Source of the DNA: an uncultured Marinobacter sp.
GTDB lineage: Bacteria > Pseudomonadota > Gammaproteobacteria > Pseudomonadales > Oleiphilaceae
NCBI RefSeq assembly: GCF_946886895.1
Contig: NZ_CAMPJO010000015.1
Span: 1 to 64,000 of the forward strand
DNA: 64,000 nucleotides
Direction: 5' to 3'
Shown: positions 38,498 to 47,702 of the stretch, piece after piece
Layout: every line of letters begins with the position of its first letter
Position numbering within the stretch: the stretch's first letter is position 1
The notes under the pieces: model-generated
What the model was told of the DNA's origin: nothing
What the model saw: the letters and a program-made list of their open reading frames with translations, nothing else
The model's database searches: none
Position numbers and translations under genes: made by a program

Positions 38498-39199
38498 ATG
38501 GCCACGATTTCGCAATCCATTGTTCGTAGTGCCATCGGCCTTGGTCTGTTCGCCATGATCACCGGGGGCACCATTGCCCTGACCCAGGCGGTCACCGAAC
38601 AACGAATCCGGGAACAGGCCGCCAAGGCAGAAGCCAGGGCGCTTTTTGAAATCATTCCGGAAAGCGCCCATGATAACCAGTTGCTGGAGGATACCGTTCA
38701 GTTACCCGCGAGTGACCGGCTGGATACCGAACAGCCGCCGAAGGCCTGGGTAGCCCGTCGTAATGGCGAGCCAGTGGGCATGATTCTTCCCGTCGTCGCG
38801 CCAGACGGCTATTCCGGAGACATCCGGCTACTCGTCGGTATCGCCACGGACGGTACCGTTCTGGGCGTGCGGGTGACCAGTCACAAGGAAACCCCGGGGC
38901 TCGGCGACCGGATCGAAACCCGGAAATCGGACTGGATCACCGCGTTCGAAGGGCGATCCCTGGGGCAGCCTCCGCACAGCGAATGGAACGTCAAAAAGAA
39001 CGGCGGTGACTTCGACCAGTTCACTGGCGCCACCATCACGCCACGGGCTGTCGTCAAGGCTGTCCGGAAAACGCTGGTTTACTTCCGGCAGAACCGGCAG
39101 GTCATTCTGGAGCGCCTGGGCCAGCCTCCCACACTCCGGAAGAAACCCCTGACCCCCGAGTCCGTTGCCGGTGAATCCACGACCCTGGAGCACTCCTGA
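38498..39199 (+). CDS. rsxG: Rsx/Rnf subunit G (233 aa)
   Basis: Periplasm-facing FMN protein anchored by one N-terminal membrane segment (about residues 8-30). The covalent FMN site is the [10 protein letters not shown] block near residues 175-185 (family consensus S/T-GAT). The upstream [13 protein letters not shown] motif is also conserved. Three bases separate it from rsxD and two from rsxE. Confidence 0.95.
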   Translation: MATISQSIVRSAIGLGLFAMITGGTIALTQAVTEQRIREQAAKAEARALFEIIPESAHDNQLLEDTVQLPASDRLDTEQPPKAWVARRNGEPVGMILPVVAPDGYSGDIRLLVGIATDGTVLGVRVTSHKETPGLGDRIETRKSDWITAFEGRSLGQPPHSEWNVKKNGGDFDQFTGATITPRAVVKAVRKTLVYFRQNRQVILERLGQPPTLRKKPLTPESVAGESTTLEHS

Positions 39200-39201
39200 T
39201 T

Positions 39202-39918
39202 ATGGCCAGCAAGACCTCCCCCGAGATCATCCGTGACGGCCTGTGGGACAATAACCCGGCCCTGGTGCAGGTGCTGGGCCTGTGTCCGCTGCTGGCAGTG
39301 ACCAGCACCGTGGTCAATGCCATCGGTCTGGGCATCGCCACTCTGATGGTCTTGATGGGCTCAAACCTGGCGGTCTCGCTGATCCGCAATTTTGTCGGCG
39401 AGTCTGTTCGGCTGCCTGCGTTCGTGATGATCATCGCGTCGTTCGTTACCTGCGCGGAATTGCTGATGCAGGCGTTTACCTACGAGCTTTACCAGATTCT
39501 GGGTATTTTTATCCCGTTGATCGTGACCAACTGCGCGATTCTCGGCCGCGCTGACGCCTTCGCGTCCCGTAATGCACCGGGGCCCGCTCTGCTGGATGGC
39601 GTCATGATGGGCCTTGGCTTCCTGGCGGTGCTGGTGGTGCTCGGGGGATTGCGTGAGCTCGTCGGCCAGGGAACCCTGCTGGTAGACATGAATCTCCTGC
39701 TGGGCCCCGCCGCGGCAGATTGGGTGATCCGACCGTTCGAGCATTACCCGGACATGCTGTTCATGGTGTTGCCCCCCGGCGCCTTTGTCGGACTGGGGCT
39801 GTTGATCGCACTGAAAAACGGAATCGACAATCACCTGAAAGAGCGGCGCAAGACCTCCGAACCAGCTGCAATCCCCGGTGGCAGTAAGCGCGTTCGTGTG
39901 ACGGGTAGTATTTCATGA
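39202..39918 (+). CDS. rsxE: Rsx/Rnf subunit E (238 aa)
   Basis: Integral membrane partner of RsxA, to which it is related: six hydrophobic segments with [18 protein letters not shown] (about 14-31) and [15 protein letters not shown] (about 110-124), carrying the cysteines expected to bind the shared intramembrane cluster. The basic C-terminal tail is cytoplasmic. nth follows 28 bases later, as in E. coli. Confidence 0.95.
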   Translation: MASKTSPEIIRDGLWDNNPALVQVLGLCPLLAVTSTVVNAIGLGIATLMVLMGSNLAVSLIRNFVGESVRLPAFVMIIASFVTCAELLMQAFTYELYQILGIFIPLIVTNCAILGRADAFASRNAPGPALLDGVMMGLGFLAVLVVLGGLRELVGQGTLLVDMNLLLGPAAADWVIRPFEHYPDMLFMVLPPGAFVGLGLLIALKNGIDNHLKERRKTSEPAAIPGGSKRVRVTGSIS

Positions 39919-39946
39919 TCCATTGGCCAGACGGTTTTCATCGCCC

Positions 39947-40585
39947 ATGAACAAGAATAAACGCACCGAAATTTTTACCCGGCTGCGGGCCGCCAATCCG
40001 GCCCCGACCACGGAACTCAACTACACCACCTCGTTCGAGTTGCTGATTGCGGTGATTCTCTCTGCCCAGGCGACCGATGTCGGCGTGAACAAGGCCACCA
40101 ACAAACTGTTCCCGGTTGCCAATACGCCGGAAGCCATTTACGCCCTCGGGGTTGATGGCCTCAAGGAATACATCAAAACCATCGGTCTGTTTAACAGCAA
40201 GGCCGAGAATGTGATCAAAACCTGCCGACTGCTGATCGACAGGCACGACGGTAAAGTGCCGGAGAAGCGCGAGGACCTGGAGGCGTTACCCGGGGTGGGT
40301 CGAAAAACCGCCAATGTCGTTCTCAATACGGCCTTTGGCCAGCCGGCAATGGCCGTGGACACCCATATTTTTCGGGTGTCCAATCGCACCGGCATCGCCC
40401 CCGGCAAAAACGTCCTGGAGGTTGAAAAACGCCTGATGCGGCTGGTGCCCAGGGAATTCCTGATGGATGCTCACCACTGGCTCATTCTCCATGGGCGTTA
40501 TACCTGCACCGCCCGGAAGCCGAAGTGTGGTGCCTGCATCATTGAGGATCTCTGCGAGTTCAGGCACAAGCGGGATTACCTGTAA
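39947..40585 (+). CDS. nth: Endonuclease III (212 aa)
   Basis: Bifunctional DNA glycosylase/AP lyase of base-excision repair acting on oxidised pyrimidines. The helix-hairpin-helix with catalytic lysine is LPGVGRKTANVVL (about 113-125), the catalytic Asp lies in AVDTHIFRV (near 138), and the C-terminal cluster CTARKPKCGACIIEDLC carries the [4Fe-4S] cysteines. The ATG at 39947 matches the E. coli N-terminus; an upstream TTG is unlikely. The operon ends in a clear terminator. Confidence 0.97.
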   Translation: MNKNKRTEIFTRLRAANPAPTTELNYTTSFELLIAVILSAQATDVGVNKATNKLFPVANTPEAIYALGVDGLKEYIKTIGLFNSKAENVIKTCRLLIDRHDGKVPEKREDLEALPGVGRKTANVVLNTAFGQPAMAVDTHIFRVSNRTGIAPGKNVLEVEKRLMRLVPREFLMDAHHWLILHGRYTCTARKPKCGACIIEDLCEFRHKRDYL

Positions 40586-40599
40586 GCCCCTGACCTACC

Positions 40600-40626
40600 A
40601 AAAAAGCCGGCTGATGCCGGCTTTTT
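40600..40626. terminator. Bidirectional terminator after nth
   Basis: AAAAAAGCCGGC, a TGAT loop and GCCGGCTTTTT form a classic hairpin with A and T runs on either side, placed between the convergent nth and chalcone-isomerase-like genes. Confidence 0.92.
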
Positions 40627-40644
40627 CATTATCGGCACCGGGCT

Positions 40645-41220
40645 TTATCGCTGACCCAGCATCTTCTCTTTCAGGTCTTCCTGGGCGGGCTTGTCAGACA
40701 GCCAGATACCAAACAGCGCCTTCTTGAACGCCAGGCCGCCGACGGTATCTCTCAGCTCACCGTTCTTGAAGACGTTCACGCCTTGATCCGGTACATAAAC
40801 GAGATCGAAGACGTCCCCTTCCTTGATCTCCTCCGCAAACACCGCCATAAACTGATCGATCTCGTCCTTTACTGCGGCCATGTCGCCGTCGGTCGACGCT
40901 TTGAAGCCTTCCATTGTGGCTTCCGTCATACGGTCGCTGGTGATCATGCCAGAGATGATATGCAGGGTAATGGCCTGCGGCTCATCGGCATTGATCACAG
41001 CTTCGCCGTCGCTGATGGTCTCCGGTACGTAAAGCCCGCCTACGTACAGGTCCATGAACCATTTGGAGCGGGTACCCGCACCGTTCAGTTTCAGCTCGGT
41101 ATCCATGGCCGAGTAGGTGTCCGGAACCTCCACCCCTTCAACAGTGAGGGCAGACACCGGTGCAGACAGTACGGCCGACATCATCAGGGATGCAAAGCCG
41201 GTTAATAGAGCCTTCTTCAT
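40645..41220 (-). CDS. Chalcone isomerase-like exported protein (191 aa)
   Basis: Periplasmic protein of the bacterial chalcone-isomerase-like family (PF16036). A signal peptide (residues 1-24, cleavage after VSA) is followed by VEGVEVPDTY and LNGAGTRSKWFMDLYVGGLYVPE, the typical start of the fold. Such bacterial proteins are not thought to isomerise chalcones and may bind fatty acids or small lipids; the ligand here is unknown. Stand-alone gene between terminators. Confidence 0.85.
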   Translation of the reverse strand: MKKALLTGFASLMMSAVLSAPVSALTVEGVEVPDTYSAMDTELKLNGAGTRSKWFMDLYVGGLYVPETISDGEAVINADEPQAITLHIISGMITSDRMTEATMEGFKASTDGDMAAVKDEIDQFMAVFAEEIKEGDVFDLVYVPDQGVNVFKNGELRDTVGGLAFKKALFGIWLSDKPAQEDLKEKMLGQR

Positions 41221-41370
41221 AGTCCTTTCCTTTTCGATCGTTATTATTGACGTGTTTCATTCGTGCACCGGGTTTCGACACCCTTATCCCCGCCCGGTTT
41301 CGGCATTCTAACAACCTCAGGGCATGGCAAGGCGCAACCTGGTTCTCATTTGCGGTGTAACTGAAACACA

Positions 41371-41400
41371 AAAGCCGGCCCTGGTACCAGGGCCGGCTTT
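41371..41400 (-). terminator. Terminator of rpoS
   Basis: A 30-base perfect palindrome centred on GGTACC with GCCGGCCC arms, flanked by A on one side and TTTT on the minus-strand exit side, 23 bases past the rpoS stop. Strong stem, rather short T run. Confidence 0.8.
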
Positions 41401-41423
41401 GCAATCCGAAACGTCAGAAAGGC

Positions 41424-42419
41424 TTACTTGAACAGCAGGTTTCCGGACAGTCCTTCCTTCTCCAGAATTTCCCGGAGACGACGCAACGCTTCCACCTGGA
41501 TCTGGCGAACGCGCTCCCGTGTCAGACCAATTTCCTGGCCCACTTCCTCAAGGGTACTCACCGGATACCCGCGAAGACCAAAACGCCGGGACAGAACCTC
41601 CTGCTGCTTGTCGCTCAACTGATCAATCCAGTTCTCGAGGCAGGAGCACATGTTATTGTCCTGCAGCAGATCCGCCGGGTCCGAGGCACCCTCGTCGGCG
41701 ACCGTATCCAGCAGGGACTTCTCACCACCGCTGCCAATTGGCGTATCCATGGACGCCACGCGCTCATTGAGGCCAAGCATGCGCTTCACATCGTCCACCG
41801 GCTTGTCGACCATCCGTGCGATCTCTTCCGCCGAAGGCTCATGATCCAGCTTCTGGGTCAGCTCCCGGGCCGCACGCAGATACAGGTTCAGCTCCTTCAC
41901 CACATGAATCGGCAGACGAATGGTGCGCGTCTGGTTCATGATGGCCCGTTCGATAGTCTGCCGAATCCACCAGGTGGCGTAGGTAGAGAAGCGGAAACCC
42001 CGCTCGGGATCGAATTTTTCGACCGCCCGGATAAGGCCAAGATTACCCTCCTCAATCAGGTCCAGCAGCGTCAGACCACGATTGACATAGCGCCGGGCAA
42101 TCTTGACCACCAGGCGCAGGTTGCTCTCGATCATCCGTTTGCGACCAGACTCCTCGCCCTTGCGGGCAAGGCGCGCAAAATACACCTCTTCCTCGGGTGT
42201 GAGCAGCGGCGAAAAACCAATTTCGTTGAGATAAAGCTGGGTGGCGTCCAGCTGTTTGTGGCTGGTGAAGTAACGCCCCTGGGTGGGAAAATCTTCTTCG
42301 ATCTCCGCTGGCTCAGCGGTTGTGTCTTTTTCGACTTTTTCTTCTGCTAGCAATTGATCCTCGGACTCATCCATATCCGTTACCCGATCAATGATGATGT
42401 CTTCTTGCTCTGCTGACAT
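41424..42419 (-). CDS. rpoS: RNA polymerase sigma factor RpoS (331 aa)
   Basis: Stationary-phase/general stress sigma factor. Region 1.2 ([22 protein letters not shown]), region 2 ([36 protein letters not shown] and [19 protein letters not shown]), region 3 and the region 4.2 helix-turn-helix ([26 protein letters not shown]) are complete. The acidic N-terminus of about 50 residues is variable. It lies downstream of nlpD, as usual, with a 179-base leader that holds a near-perfect direct repeat. Confidence 0.97.
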   Translation of the reverse strand: MSAEQEDIIIDRVTDMDESEDQLLAEEKVEKDTTAEPAEIEEDFPTQGRYFTSHKQLDATQLYLNEIGFSPLLTPEEEVYFARLARKGEESGRKRMIESNLRLVVKIARRYVNRGLTLLDLIEEGNLGLIRAVEKFDPERGFRFSTYATWWIRQTIERAIMNQTRTIRLPIHVVKELNLYLRAARELTQKLDHEPSAEEIARMVDKPVDDVKRMLGLNERVASMDTPIGSGGEKSLLDTVADEGASDPADLLQDNNMCSCLENWIDQLSDKQQEVLSRRFGLRGYPVSTLEEVGQEIGLTRERVRQIQVEALRRLREILEKEGLSGNLLFK

Positions 42420-42474
42420 GTTCTGCCCCGCCTCTCAATAATCCTGGATGTTCGCCCGGTACTTTTGTTATTGC

Positions 42475-42520
42475 GGACGTTTTCTGCTTCAACTCGCTAT
42501 TTTCAGGACATTTTCTGCTT
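42475..42520 (-). repeat. Direct repeat in the rpoS leader
   Basis: Plus-strand GGACGTTTTCTGCTT (42475-42489) and GGACATTTTCTGCTT (42506-42520) match at 14 of 15 bases with a 31-base period. In the rpoS transcript they read as two A-rich AAGCAGAAAA-type copies 56-100 bases before the ATG. Confidence 0.6.
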
Positions 42521-42598
42521 GGCCGGCGTGCGCCGCTACCATTGTTGTTTTTGTTTCAATCGCGGTTTTTTGTCAGTGCCGGGTGGCTGGTTTGATCA

Positions 42599-43504
42599 CT
42601 ACCGCGGTGGCAGATAGTAGGCGGGATCGACCGGGTTGCCATTCTTTCGAATTTCGAAATGCAACATGGGTCGTTCAGCGCCACTGCTACCGAGCTCTGC
42701 AATTACCTGCCCGGCTTTCACTTCCTCCCCTTCCTGCACCAGAATTTTCCGGTTGTGCGCGTAAGCACTGAGATAGTGCTCGTTATGATTCACAATAATC
42801 AGGTTTCCGTAACCCAGCAACCCGTTACCGGCATACACCACATTACCCTGCGCTGCAGCTCTTACAGCATCACCGGGTTTTCCGGCAATATCAATACCTT
42901 TGTTGACTTTTCCGGATGCAGAATAATCTGCAATTACGGTGCCAAGGTATGGCCAACGCCAGTTGATGCTGGCAACGGTCTGGGTTCTGGAAGCCAGCGG
43001 AGCCGTGGCGTCCGGAGCCCGGGTAACCGCTGGTTTTTTCGCCGTTCGCGGTGTTGGCGACGGCGAACTCACCACGGGGGGAGCCGTCCGATTGCCCGCC
43101 GATGCACCGGCTGCCCGACCACTTGACCCATTATCGCGCGACGATGTGACCGTTCCGCGAAGGTCAAGGCGCAACACCTGGCCGGCTCTCAACTGCCAGG
43201 GTGGTTCTATCCCGTTCGCGCTGCCCAGCTCACGGTAATCGCGCCCGTACCGCCAGGCAATGCTATACAGGGTTTCTCCCGGCTGGACCACATGGCGACC
43301 CCAATAGACCGGTGGGTTGTAGAGATCGTCCCGGTATAGCGCCGGCGTATTGCAACCACTGAGCAATGCCACAATAAGCAGCAGTGACATCCGCCCCGGA
43401 CGGAAACGGTGAGGTTTTACAGAACATGAGGGAACGTGGGCACCGATGGGGAACCGCGGGGAGGCCGACAGGGCGGCATGGACAAACCCACGCAATTTTT
43501 TCAC
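42599..43504 (-). CDS. nlpD: NlpD-like LysM/LytM lipoprotein (about 263-301 aa)
   Basis: Outer-membrane lipoprotein that activates the division amidase AmiC. The lipobox LLSGC is at residues 47-51 of the longest reading. A LysM domain follows (VVQPGETLYSIAWRYGRDYRE), then a basic/Pro-Ser linker, then a C-terminal LytM (M23) domain. The LytM domain reads KGIDIAG where active M23 peptidases have a zinc His, so it is catalytically dead, as expected for an activator. Start uncertain: GTG at 43504 puts a long segment before the signal; ATG at 43390 (GGGG upstream) gives a short signal peptide. Confidence 0.88.
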   Translation of the reverse strand: MKKLRGFVHAALSASPRFPIGAHVPSCSVKPHRFRPGRMSLLLIVALLSGCNTPALYRDDLYNPPVYWGRHVVQPGETLYSIAWRYGRDYRELGSANGIEPPWQLRAGQVLRLDLRGTVTSSRDNGSSGRAAGASAGNRTAPPVVSSPSPTPRTAKKPAVTRAPDATAPLASRTQTVASINWRWPYLGTVIADYSASGKVNKGIDIAGKPGDAVRAAAQGNVVYAGNGLLGYGNLIIVNHNEHYLSAYAHNRKILVQEGEEVKAGQVIAELGSSGAERPMLHFEIRKNGNPVDPAYYLPPR

Positions 43505-43639
43505 AGGAATAAAGCTTGCTCAGTTATAAGAAAATCGTATAAACCCTGAACATGCCCGAAGCAATTTCTAAGGTTTTAAGAGTAACTTCCTAATATATTG
43601 CATATTTTGTTGGCCATTCCAAGTTACCCTGCCACCACC

Positions 43640-43683
43640 TTTGTTACCGCCCGAAACAGACGACTGCCCCGAAAGGTAACAAA
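43640..43683. repeat. Inverted repeat between nlpD and the DUF368 gene
   Basis: TTTGTTACC (43640-43648) and GGTAACAAA (43675-43683) are perfectly complementary across a 26-base spacer in an AT-rich 190-base gap. There is no T run, so it is not an obvious terminator; it may be an mRNA hairpin after the DUF368 gene or an operator near the nlpD promoter. Confidence 0.45.
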
Positions 43684-43694
43684 CCGGCGAGGTT

Positions 43695-44693
43695 TCAGGT
43701 TCGCTCGACTCCGCCGTGCACCTTACCTTGCCGGCGCGTGCCAATCCACTCCACCAGCAGCACCAGGGCAAAACCACCGACCGCCATCAGCAACGCCAGC
43801 CAGACCATGGAATCCTGTCCGGTCAGCTCCGAAAAAGTACCGGGGCTGATACTCACCTCATTGACCGGCACTCGCTCCCCGGCACTGTTCACCCGCCAGC
43901 CAAGTGTTTCTTTCCAGGGCCAGACCTTGTTCAGTGCGCCAATCATGAAGCCGGTCAGCAGGGCCAGTACAGGGTCATGAAAATGATGAAACGCCCAGGT
44001 AATCACGCGCGCAATGGACAACAGCCCGATCAGGCACCCGGCCATGAACAACAGCAAAACACCAATGTCAGCGGACTTGATGGCCGCGAGCACCGGAGCG
44101 TACATGCCAATAATGACCAGAATAAAGCTGCCGGAGATACCCGGCAGGATCATGGCGCAGATGGCCAGCGCACCCGACCCAAGAAACACCAGCGCCGAGG
44201 GGGACACCTGGCCACCCGACAGGGTTGTAATCCACCAGGCCGACCCCGTCCCCAGCAGCAATGGCAGCAACAGCGACCACCGATAGCGCCGGACCTGCCG
44301 GCCAACGTGCCACACCGAGGCAATGATCAGTCCGAAGAAGAAACTCCAGATCAGAATCGGAAAGGCACTGAGGGCGTAGCTGATAGCCGAGGCCAGAGTA
44401 ACGACACTGGTCAGGATGCCGGCGAGCAGACAGACCAGAAATACCCCGTCGCAGGCGCTCCAGAATGCCCGGACCTCGCCACGAACCAGATGCCGGAAAA
44501 GCGCGGTTGGCACGGCATTGACAGCCTCAAGAAGGCGAAAATAGATACCGGTGATGAAGGCAATGGTGCCACCGGAAACGCCGGGTACGACATCCGCCGC
44601 CCCCATGGCCATACCCCGGATGAATACCCCGACCGGTCGATGTTCCCGACCGGTCGCCGGAGGTGCGATGTGCCCGGAGGGTTGGCGACTCAA
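43695..44693 (-). CDS. DUF368 family polyprenyl-phosphate transporter (332 aa)
   Basis: Polytopic inner-membrane protein of family DUF368 (PF04018), whose members (PopT) have been reported to recycle undecaprenyl phosphate across the membrane. The hallmark GAADVVPGVSGGTIAFITGIY near residues 31-51 and a second repeat ICAMILPGISGSFILVIIGMY near 178-198 indicate the internal duplication of the family. About eight hydrophobic segments. The TTG at 44693 overlaps the pcm stop (TTGA) and has GGGGTGG upstream. Located between pcm and nlpD. Confidence 0.88.
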   Translation of the reverse strand: MSRQPSGHIAPPATGREHRPVGVFIRGMAMGAADVVPGVSGGTIAFITGIYFRLLEAVNAVPTALFRHLVRGEVRAFWSACDGVFLVCLLAGILTSVVTLASAISYALSAFPILIWSFFFGLIIASVWHVGRQVRRYRWSLLLPLLLGTGSAWWITTLSGGQVSPSALVFLGSGALAICAMILPGISGSFILVIIGMYAPVLAAIKSADIGVLLLFMAGCLIGLLSIARVITWAFHHFHDPVLALLTGFMIGALNKVWPWKETLGWRVNSAGERVPVNEVSISPGTFSELTGQDSMVWLALLMAVGGFALVLLVEWIGTRRQGKVHGGVERT

Positions 44694-45346
44694 CGGACCA
44701 CCCCGCCCAACAAAGGTACGAAACGAACCGGCTCCAGTTCCCGGTGTTCGAACTGGTCACCACGGCGGGTCACCTGCACCAGCACCTGCCGCTCTTCGCC
44801 AACCGGCGCTATCAACACACCACCGTCCGTCAACTGAACCAACAGGTCCTTCGGGACTTCAATGGGGGCTGCGGTGACGATGATACCATCGAAGGGGCCC
44901 CGTTCCGGCCAGCCCATACCGCCATCGGCGTGCTTGAGCAATACGTTCCGGGCGTTCAACTGGCGCAGACGATCCCGGGCCCGATCCTGCAGTGCCTTGA
45001 TACGCTCCACACTGTAAATTTCACCGAACAGTCGTGACAGGATAGCCGTCTGATAGCCCGACCCCGTCCCAAGCTCCAATACCCGTGCCGGTCCGTGGGC
45101 CAGCATCAACTCGGTCATCCGGGCAACGATGTACGGCTGCGACAGCGTCTGGCCATAACCAATGGGCAACGATGTATCCTCGTAAGCCCGATGTGAGAGC
45201 GCCTCATCCAGGAAAATGTGGCGGGGCACCTCGGCCATGATTTCCAGTACCCGATCCGACTGGATGCCCGCCTCCCTGAGACGCTGAACCAGGCGCATCC
45301 GCGTCCGGCGGGAGGTCATACCGATGCCTTCCAGCTGGGCGCTCAT
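44690..45346 (-). CDS. pcm: Protein-L-isoaspartate O-methyltransferase (218 aa)
   Basis: Repairs isoaspartyl residues in aged proteins by SAM-dependent methylation. The family motif PIGYGQTLSQPYIVARMTEL (about 61-80) and SAM motif I VLELGTGSGYQTAIL (about 89-103) are intact. The ATG overlaps the surE stop (ATGA); an upstream in-frame extension is unconserved. Part of the stationary-phase surE-pcm-nlpD-rpoS neighbourhood. Confidence 0.96.
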   Translation of the reverse strand: MSAQLEGIGMTSRRTRMRLVQRLREAGIQSDRVLEIMAEVPRHIFLDEALSHRAYEDTSLPIGYGQTLSQPYIVARMTELMLAHGPARVLELGTGSGYQTAILSRLFGEIYSVERIKALQDRARDRLRQLNARNVLLKHADGGMGWPERGPFDGIIVTAAPIEVPKDLLVQLTDGGVLIAPVGEERQVLVQVTRRGDQFEHRELEPVRFVPLLGGVVR

Positions 45347-46113
45347 CCATGCCCCTCCCCGCCGTTGCCGAGGGTCTCGACCCATTCCCGCAACGGCACC
45401 ATGGCATCGTGCCTGGTCATGTCGATATGCACCGGCGTGACCGAGACATAACCTTCCCTGACCGCATGGAAATCGGTTCCCGGCCCGGCATCGCCACCCC
45501 GACCGGCGGCGCCGATCCAGTACCGCTCCTTGCCCCGTGGACACGTCATCGGCACTGCACCTTCGGCACGCTCACGATGGCCCAGGCGGGTGACCCGGAA
45601 ACCTGCCAGGTCGCTCCAGGGCACGTCGGGGACATTCACGTTGAGAATCGAGCGGGGGCCCAACGCCAGGGGCCGCGCACTTTCCAGCAGCATCCGAACC
45701 ACCCGGGCGGCAGTCTCGTAGTGGAAATGCCCCTCGTTCACCAGGGACACCGCAATCGCGGGCAGGCCGAGATGCCTGCCCTCGGTGGCTGCCGCCACGG
45801 TGCCGGAGTATATGATATCGTCACCCAGGTTGGCGTGGGTGTTAATACCCGACACCACCCGGTCGAACGGTTGCCGGTACAATCCATTGACCGCCAGGTG
45901 CACACAGTCGGTCGGAGTGCCATCCACCGATCGGAAACCGTTCGGGTGTTGCTCCACCGTCAGGGGCCGGTTGAGGGTCAGGGCGTTGCTGGCGCCGCTG
46001 TGATCCCGATCCGGGGCGACCACCTCCAGTTCCCCGAGACCCTGCAACCCATCAAACAGGGCCAGCAGCCCCGGCGAATGGACGCCGTCATCATTCGACA
46101 ACAGAATACGCAC
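45343..46113 (-). CDS. surE: 5'/3'-nucleotidase SurE (256 aa)
   Basis: Metal-dependent nucleoside monophosphatase/exopolyphosphatase of stationary phase. The N-terminal metal site ILLSNDDGVHSPG (residues 3-15), the segment VVAPDRDHSGASNALTL, and SGINTHANLGDDIIYSGTVAAA near 88-109 are diagnostic. The start is a GTG at 46113 with GGAG seven bases upstream. Lies 11 bases after truD. Confidence 0.96.
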   Translation of the reverse strand: MRILLSNDDGVHSPGLLALFDGLQGLGELEVVAPDRDHSGASNALTLNRPLTVEQHPNGFRSVDGTPTDCVHLAVNGLYRQPFDRVVSGINTHANLGDDIIYSGTVAAATEGRHLGLPAIAVSLVNEGHFHYETAARVVRMLLESARPLALGPRSILNVNVPDVPWSDLAGFRVTRLGHRERAEGAVPMTCPRGKERYWIGAAGRGGDAGPGTDFHAVREGYVSVTPVHIDMTRHDAMVPLREWVETLGNGGEGHG

Positions 46114-46124
46114 AGTGTTCTCCG

Positions 46125-47210
46125 CTAGCCTTGTTGCTTGTTATGTTGGCTGAGGCTCATGTCCTCAAGCTCAAAAATATCGTTTAACAGGGTCGTCGCA
46201 TACTGGCCCGGAGCCAGGGCGAACGATAACTGCAACCGGGAATCCTCCAGCCAGTGCCATTGCAGGTTCCGGGCGCGGGCAACCAGCGGCCGGCGCTCGG
46301 GTTTCATCCGGGTTGTAGCGAATAGCGCCTCCAGTTCGGGCGTTGCTGCCACCACCCCGCGCTCCAGTGTACCAAGCTCGCCATCCGCCAGGGTGCCGCC
46401 ATCGCCCCAAAGAGGGCCGCTGGTCAATACATCGTCTCCGGCCTCCGCGGGCTCACCGTCGAGGCAACTCCGCCAGGAGCCACCCACCACTCGCGCCGCC
46501 AACACCTCGTTGAACAGCCAGGACCGTGCCGCCGAAAAGTACAATACGTCTTTAGCGGCACCGCTGCCAGCCCGACCCCTGCCCTTTTTGCCCCGACGGT
46601 TCAGTGTTGACGGATCAATGGCGAGTGCCTTGTCGAGATTGGCACCGCCTGTGCCAAACCGCTGCGGGCCAAAGTAGTTTGGTGCACCGAAAGCCCGCAG
46701 GCGCTCAAGCGCCTGATCTATGGCCTGCCGTTCGCCACAAACCTCACGTAACACAATAACAAACCGGTTGCCCTCGTGGTCACCTCGTCGCAGCTTGCGG
46801 GCCAGACGGCACACCGACAGCACCGGCCACTGCTCCGAGACCTGGGCCGTGAGCGCGGTGTCTTCAGCCATGCCTCCAGGCCGGTAAAGACTGAACCACT
46901 GGCGGGTAACCGCATGCCGGTCCTTGAGACCGCAGAAGCCGACATCGAACGGTCGGCATCCGGCGAGCCGGGCAAGCTCCCGGGCGACGTACTCGGTGTT
47001 GTCACCCCGTTTTTCGAGCCGAAGACACAGGTGCTCGCCACTGCCCGGCACGACCGCTGTCCCGGACGGCTCTGAGCACTCCAACTGCTCCGGCTGCTCG
47101 TCCACCAGGAAATCGTCGGCTGTGCACTTGAGCCGGGCCCGGGCCACGCGCCCACCCGCGGATGTCGGCCAGTCGAGACGCCAGCGCGCTTCCTGCTCCG
47201 GCCGGCTCAA
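46125..47210 (-). CDS. truD: tRNA pseudouridine(13) synthase TruD (361 aa)
   Basis: Makes pseudouridine 13 in tRNA-Glu. The catalytic Asp lies in [18 protein letters not shown] (about 91-108); GNRFVIVLR and [11 protein letters not shown] are also family motifs. I chose the TTG at 47210, which overlaps the ispF stop (TTGA) and has GGTGG four bases upstream; a GTG at 47234 would add eight residues and overlap ispF by 28 bases. Confidence 0.94.
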   Translation of the reverse strand: MSRPEQEARWRLDWPTSAGGRVARARLKCTADDFLVDEQPEQLECSEPSGTAVVPGSGEHLCLRLEKRGDNTEYVARELARLAGCRPFDVGFCGLKDRHAVTRQWFSLYRPGGMAEDTALTAQVSEQWPVLSVCRLARKLRRGDHEGNRFVIVLREVCGERQAIDQALERLRAFGAPNYFGPQRFGTGGANLDKALAIDPSTLNRRGKKGRGRAGSGAAKDVLYFSAARSWLFNEVLAARVVGGSWRSCLDGEPAEAGDDVLTSGPLWGDGGTLADGELGTLERGVVAATPELEALFATTRMKPERRPLVARARNLQWHWLEDSRLQLSFALAPGQYATTLLNDIFELEDMSLSQHNKQQG

Positions 47211-47686
47211 GAGGCCACCGGTTCCAGGAGACACAAGGCCTGGCAGGCAATACCCTCGCCTCGCCCGGTAAATCCGAGTTTTTCGGTGGTGGTTGCCTTA
47301 ACGCTGACACGACTGGCGGGAACGCCCAGGTCTTGCGCAATATTCAACCGGATCGGCTCTATATGGGGCGCCATTTTCGGCGCCTGTGCAATCACCGTGG
47401 TGTCTACGTTGACGACCTGGTAGCCCTCCTCGCGCACCCGGGCGACAACCCGTCTGAGCAGATCACGGCTGTCGGCACCGGCCCATTCCTCACGGGTATC
47501 CGGAAACAGATGGCCTATATCGCCCAGCGCAACCGCGCCCAGAAGCGCATCGGCCAGGGCATGCAGTAACACATCCCCATCCGAATGAGCTTTCAGCCCA
47601 TGAGTATGGGGAATACGGACGCCACCCAGAATGACCGAATCGCCCCCGCAAAATGCGTGAACATCGAAACCCTGACCAATACGCAT
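47207..47686 (-). CDS. ispF: 2-C-methyl-D-erythritol 2,4-cyclodiphosphate synthase (159 aa)
   Basis: MEP-pathway enzyme of isoprenoid synthesis. [11 protein letters not shown] opens the protein with the metal-binding Asp and His; [21 protein letters not shown] (about 35-55) and [21 protein letters not shown] near the C-terminus are conserved. The ATG at 47686 has GGAG upstream and gives the usual length. Follows ispD by 16 bases. Confidence 0.97.
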   Translation of the reverse strand: MRIGQGFDVHAFCGGDSVILGGVRIPHTHGLKAHSDGDVLLHALADALLGAVALGDIGHLFPDTREEWAGADSRDLLRRVVARVREEGYQVVNVDTTVIAQAPKMAPHIEPIRLNIAQDLGVPASRVSVKATTTEKLGFTGRGEGIACQALCLLEPVAS

Positions 47687-47702
47687 ACACACTCCGGGTA
47701 AA

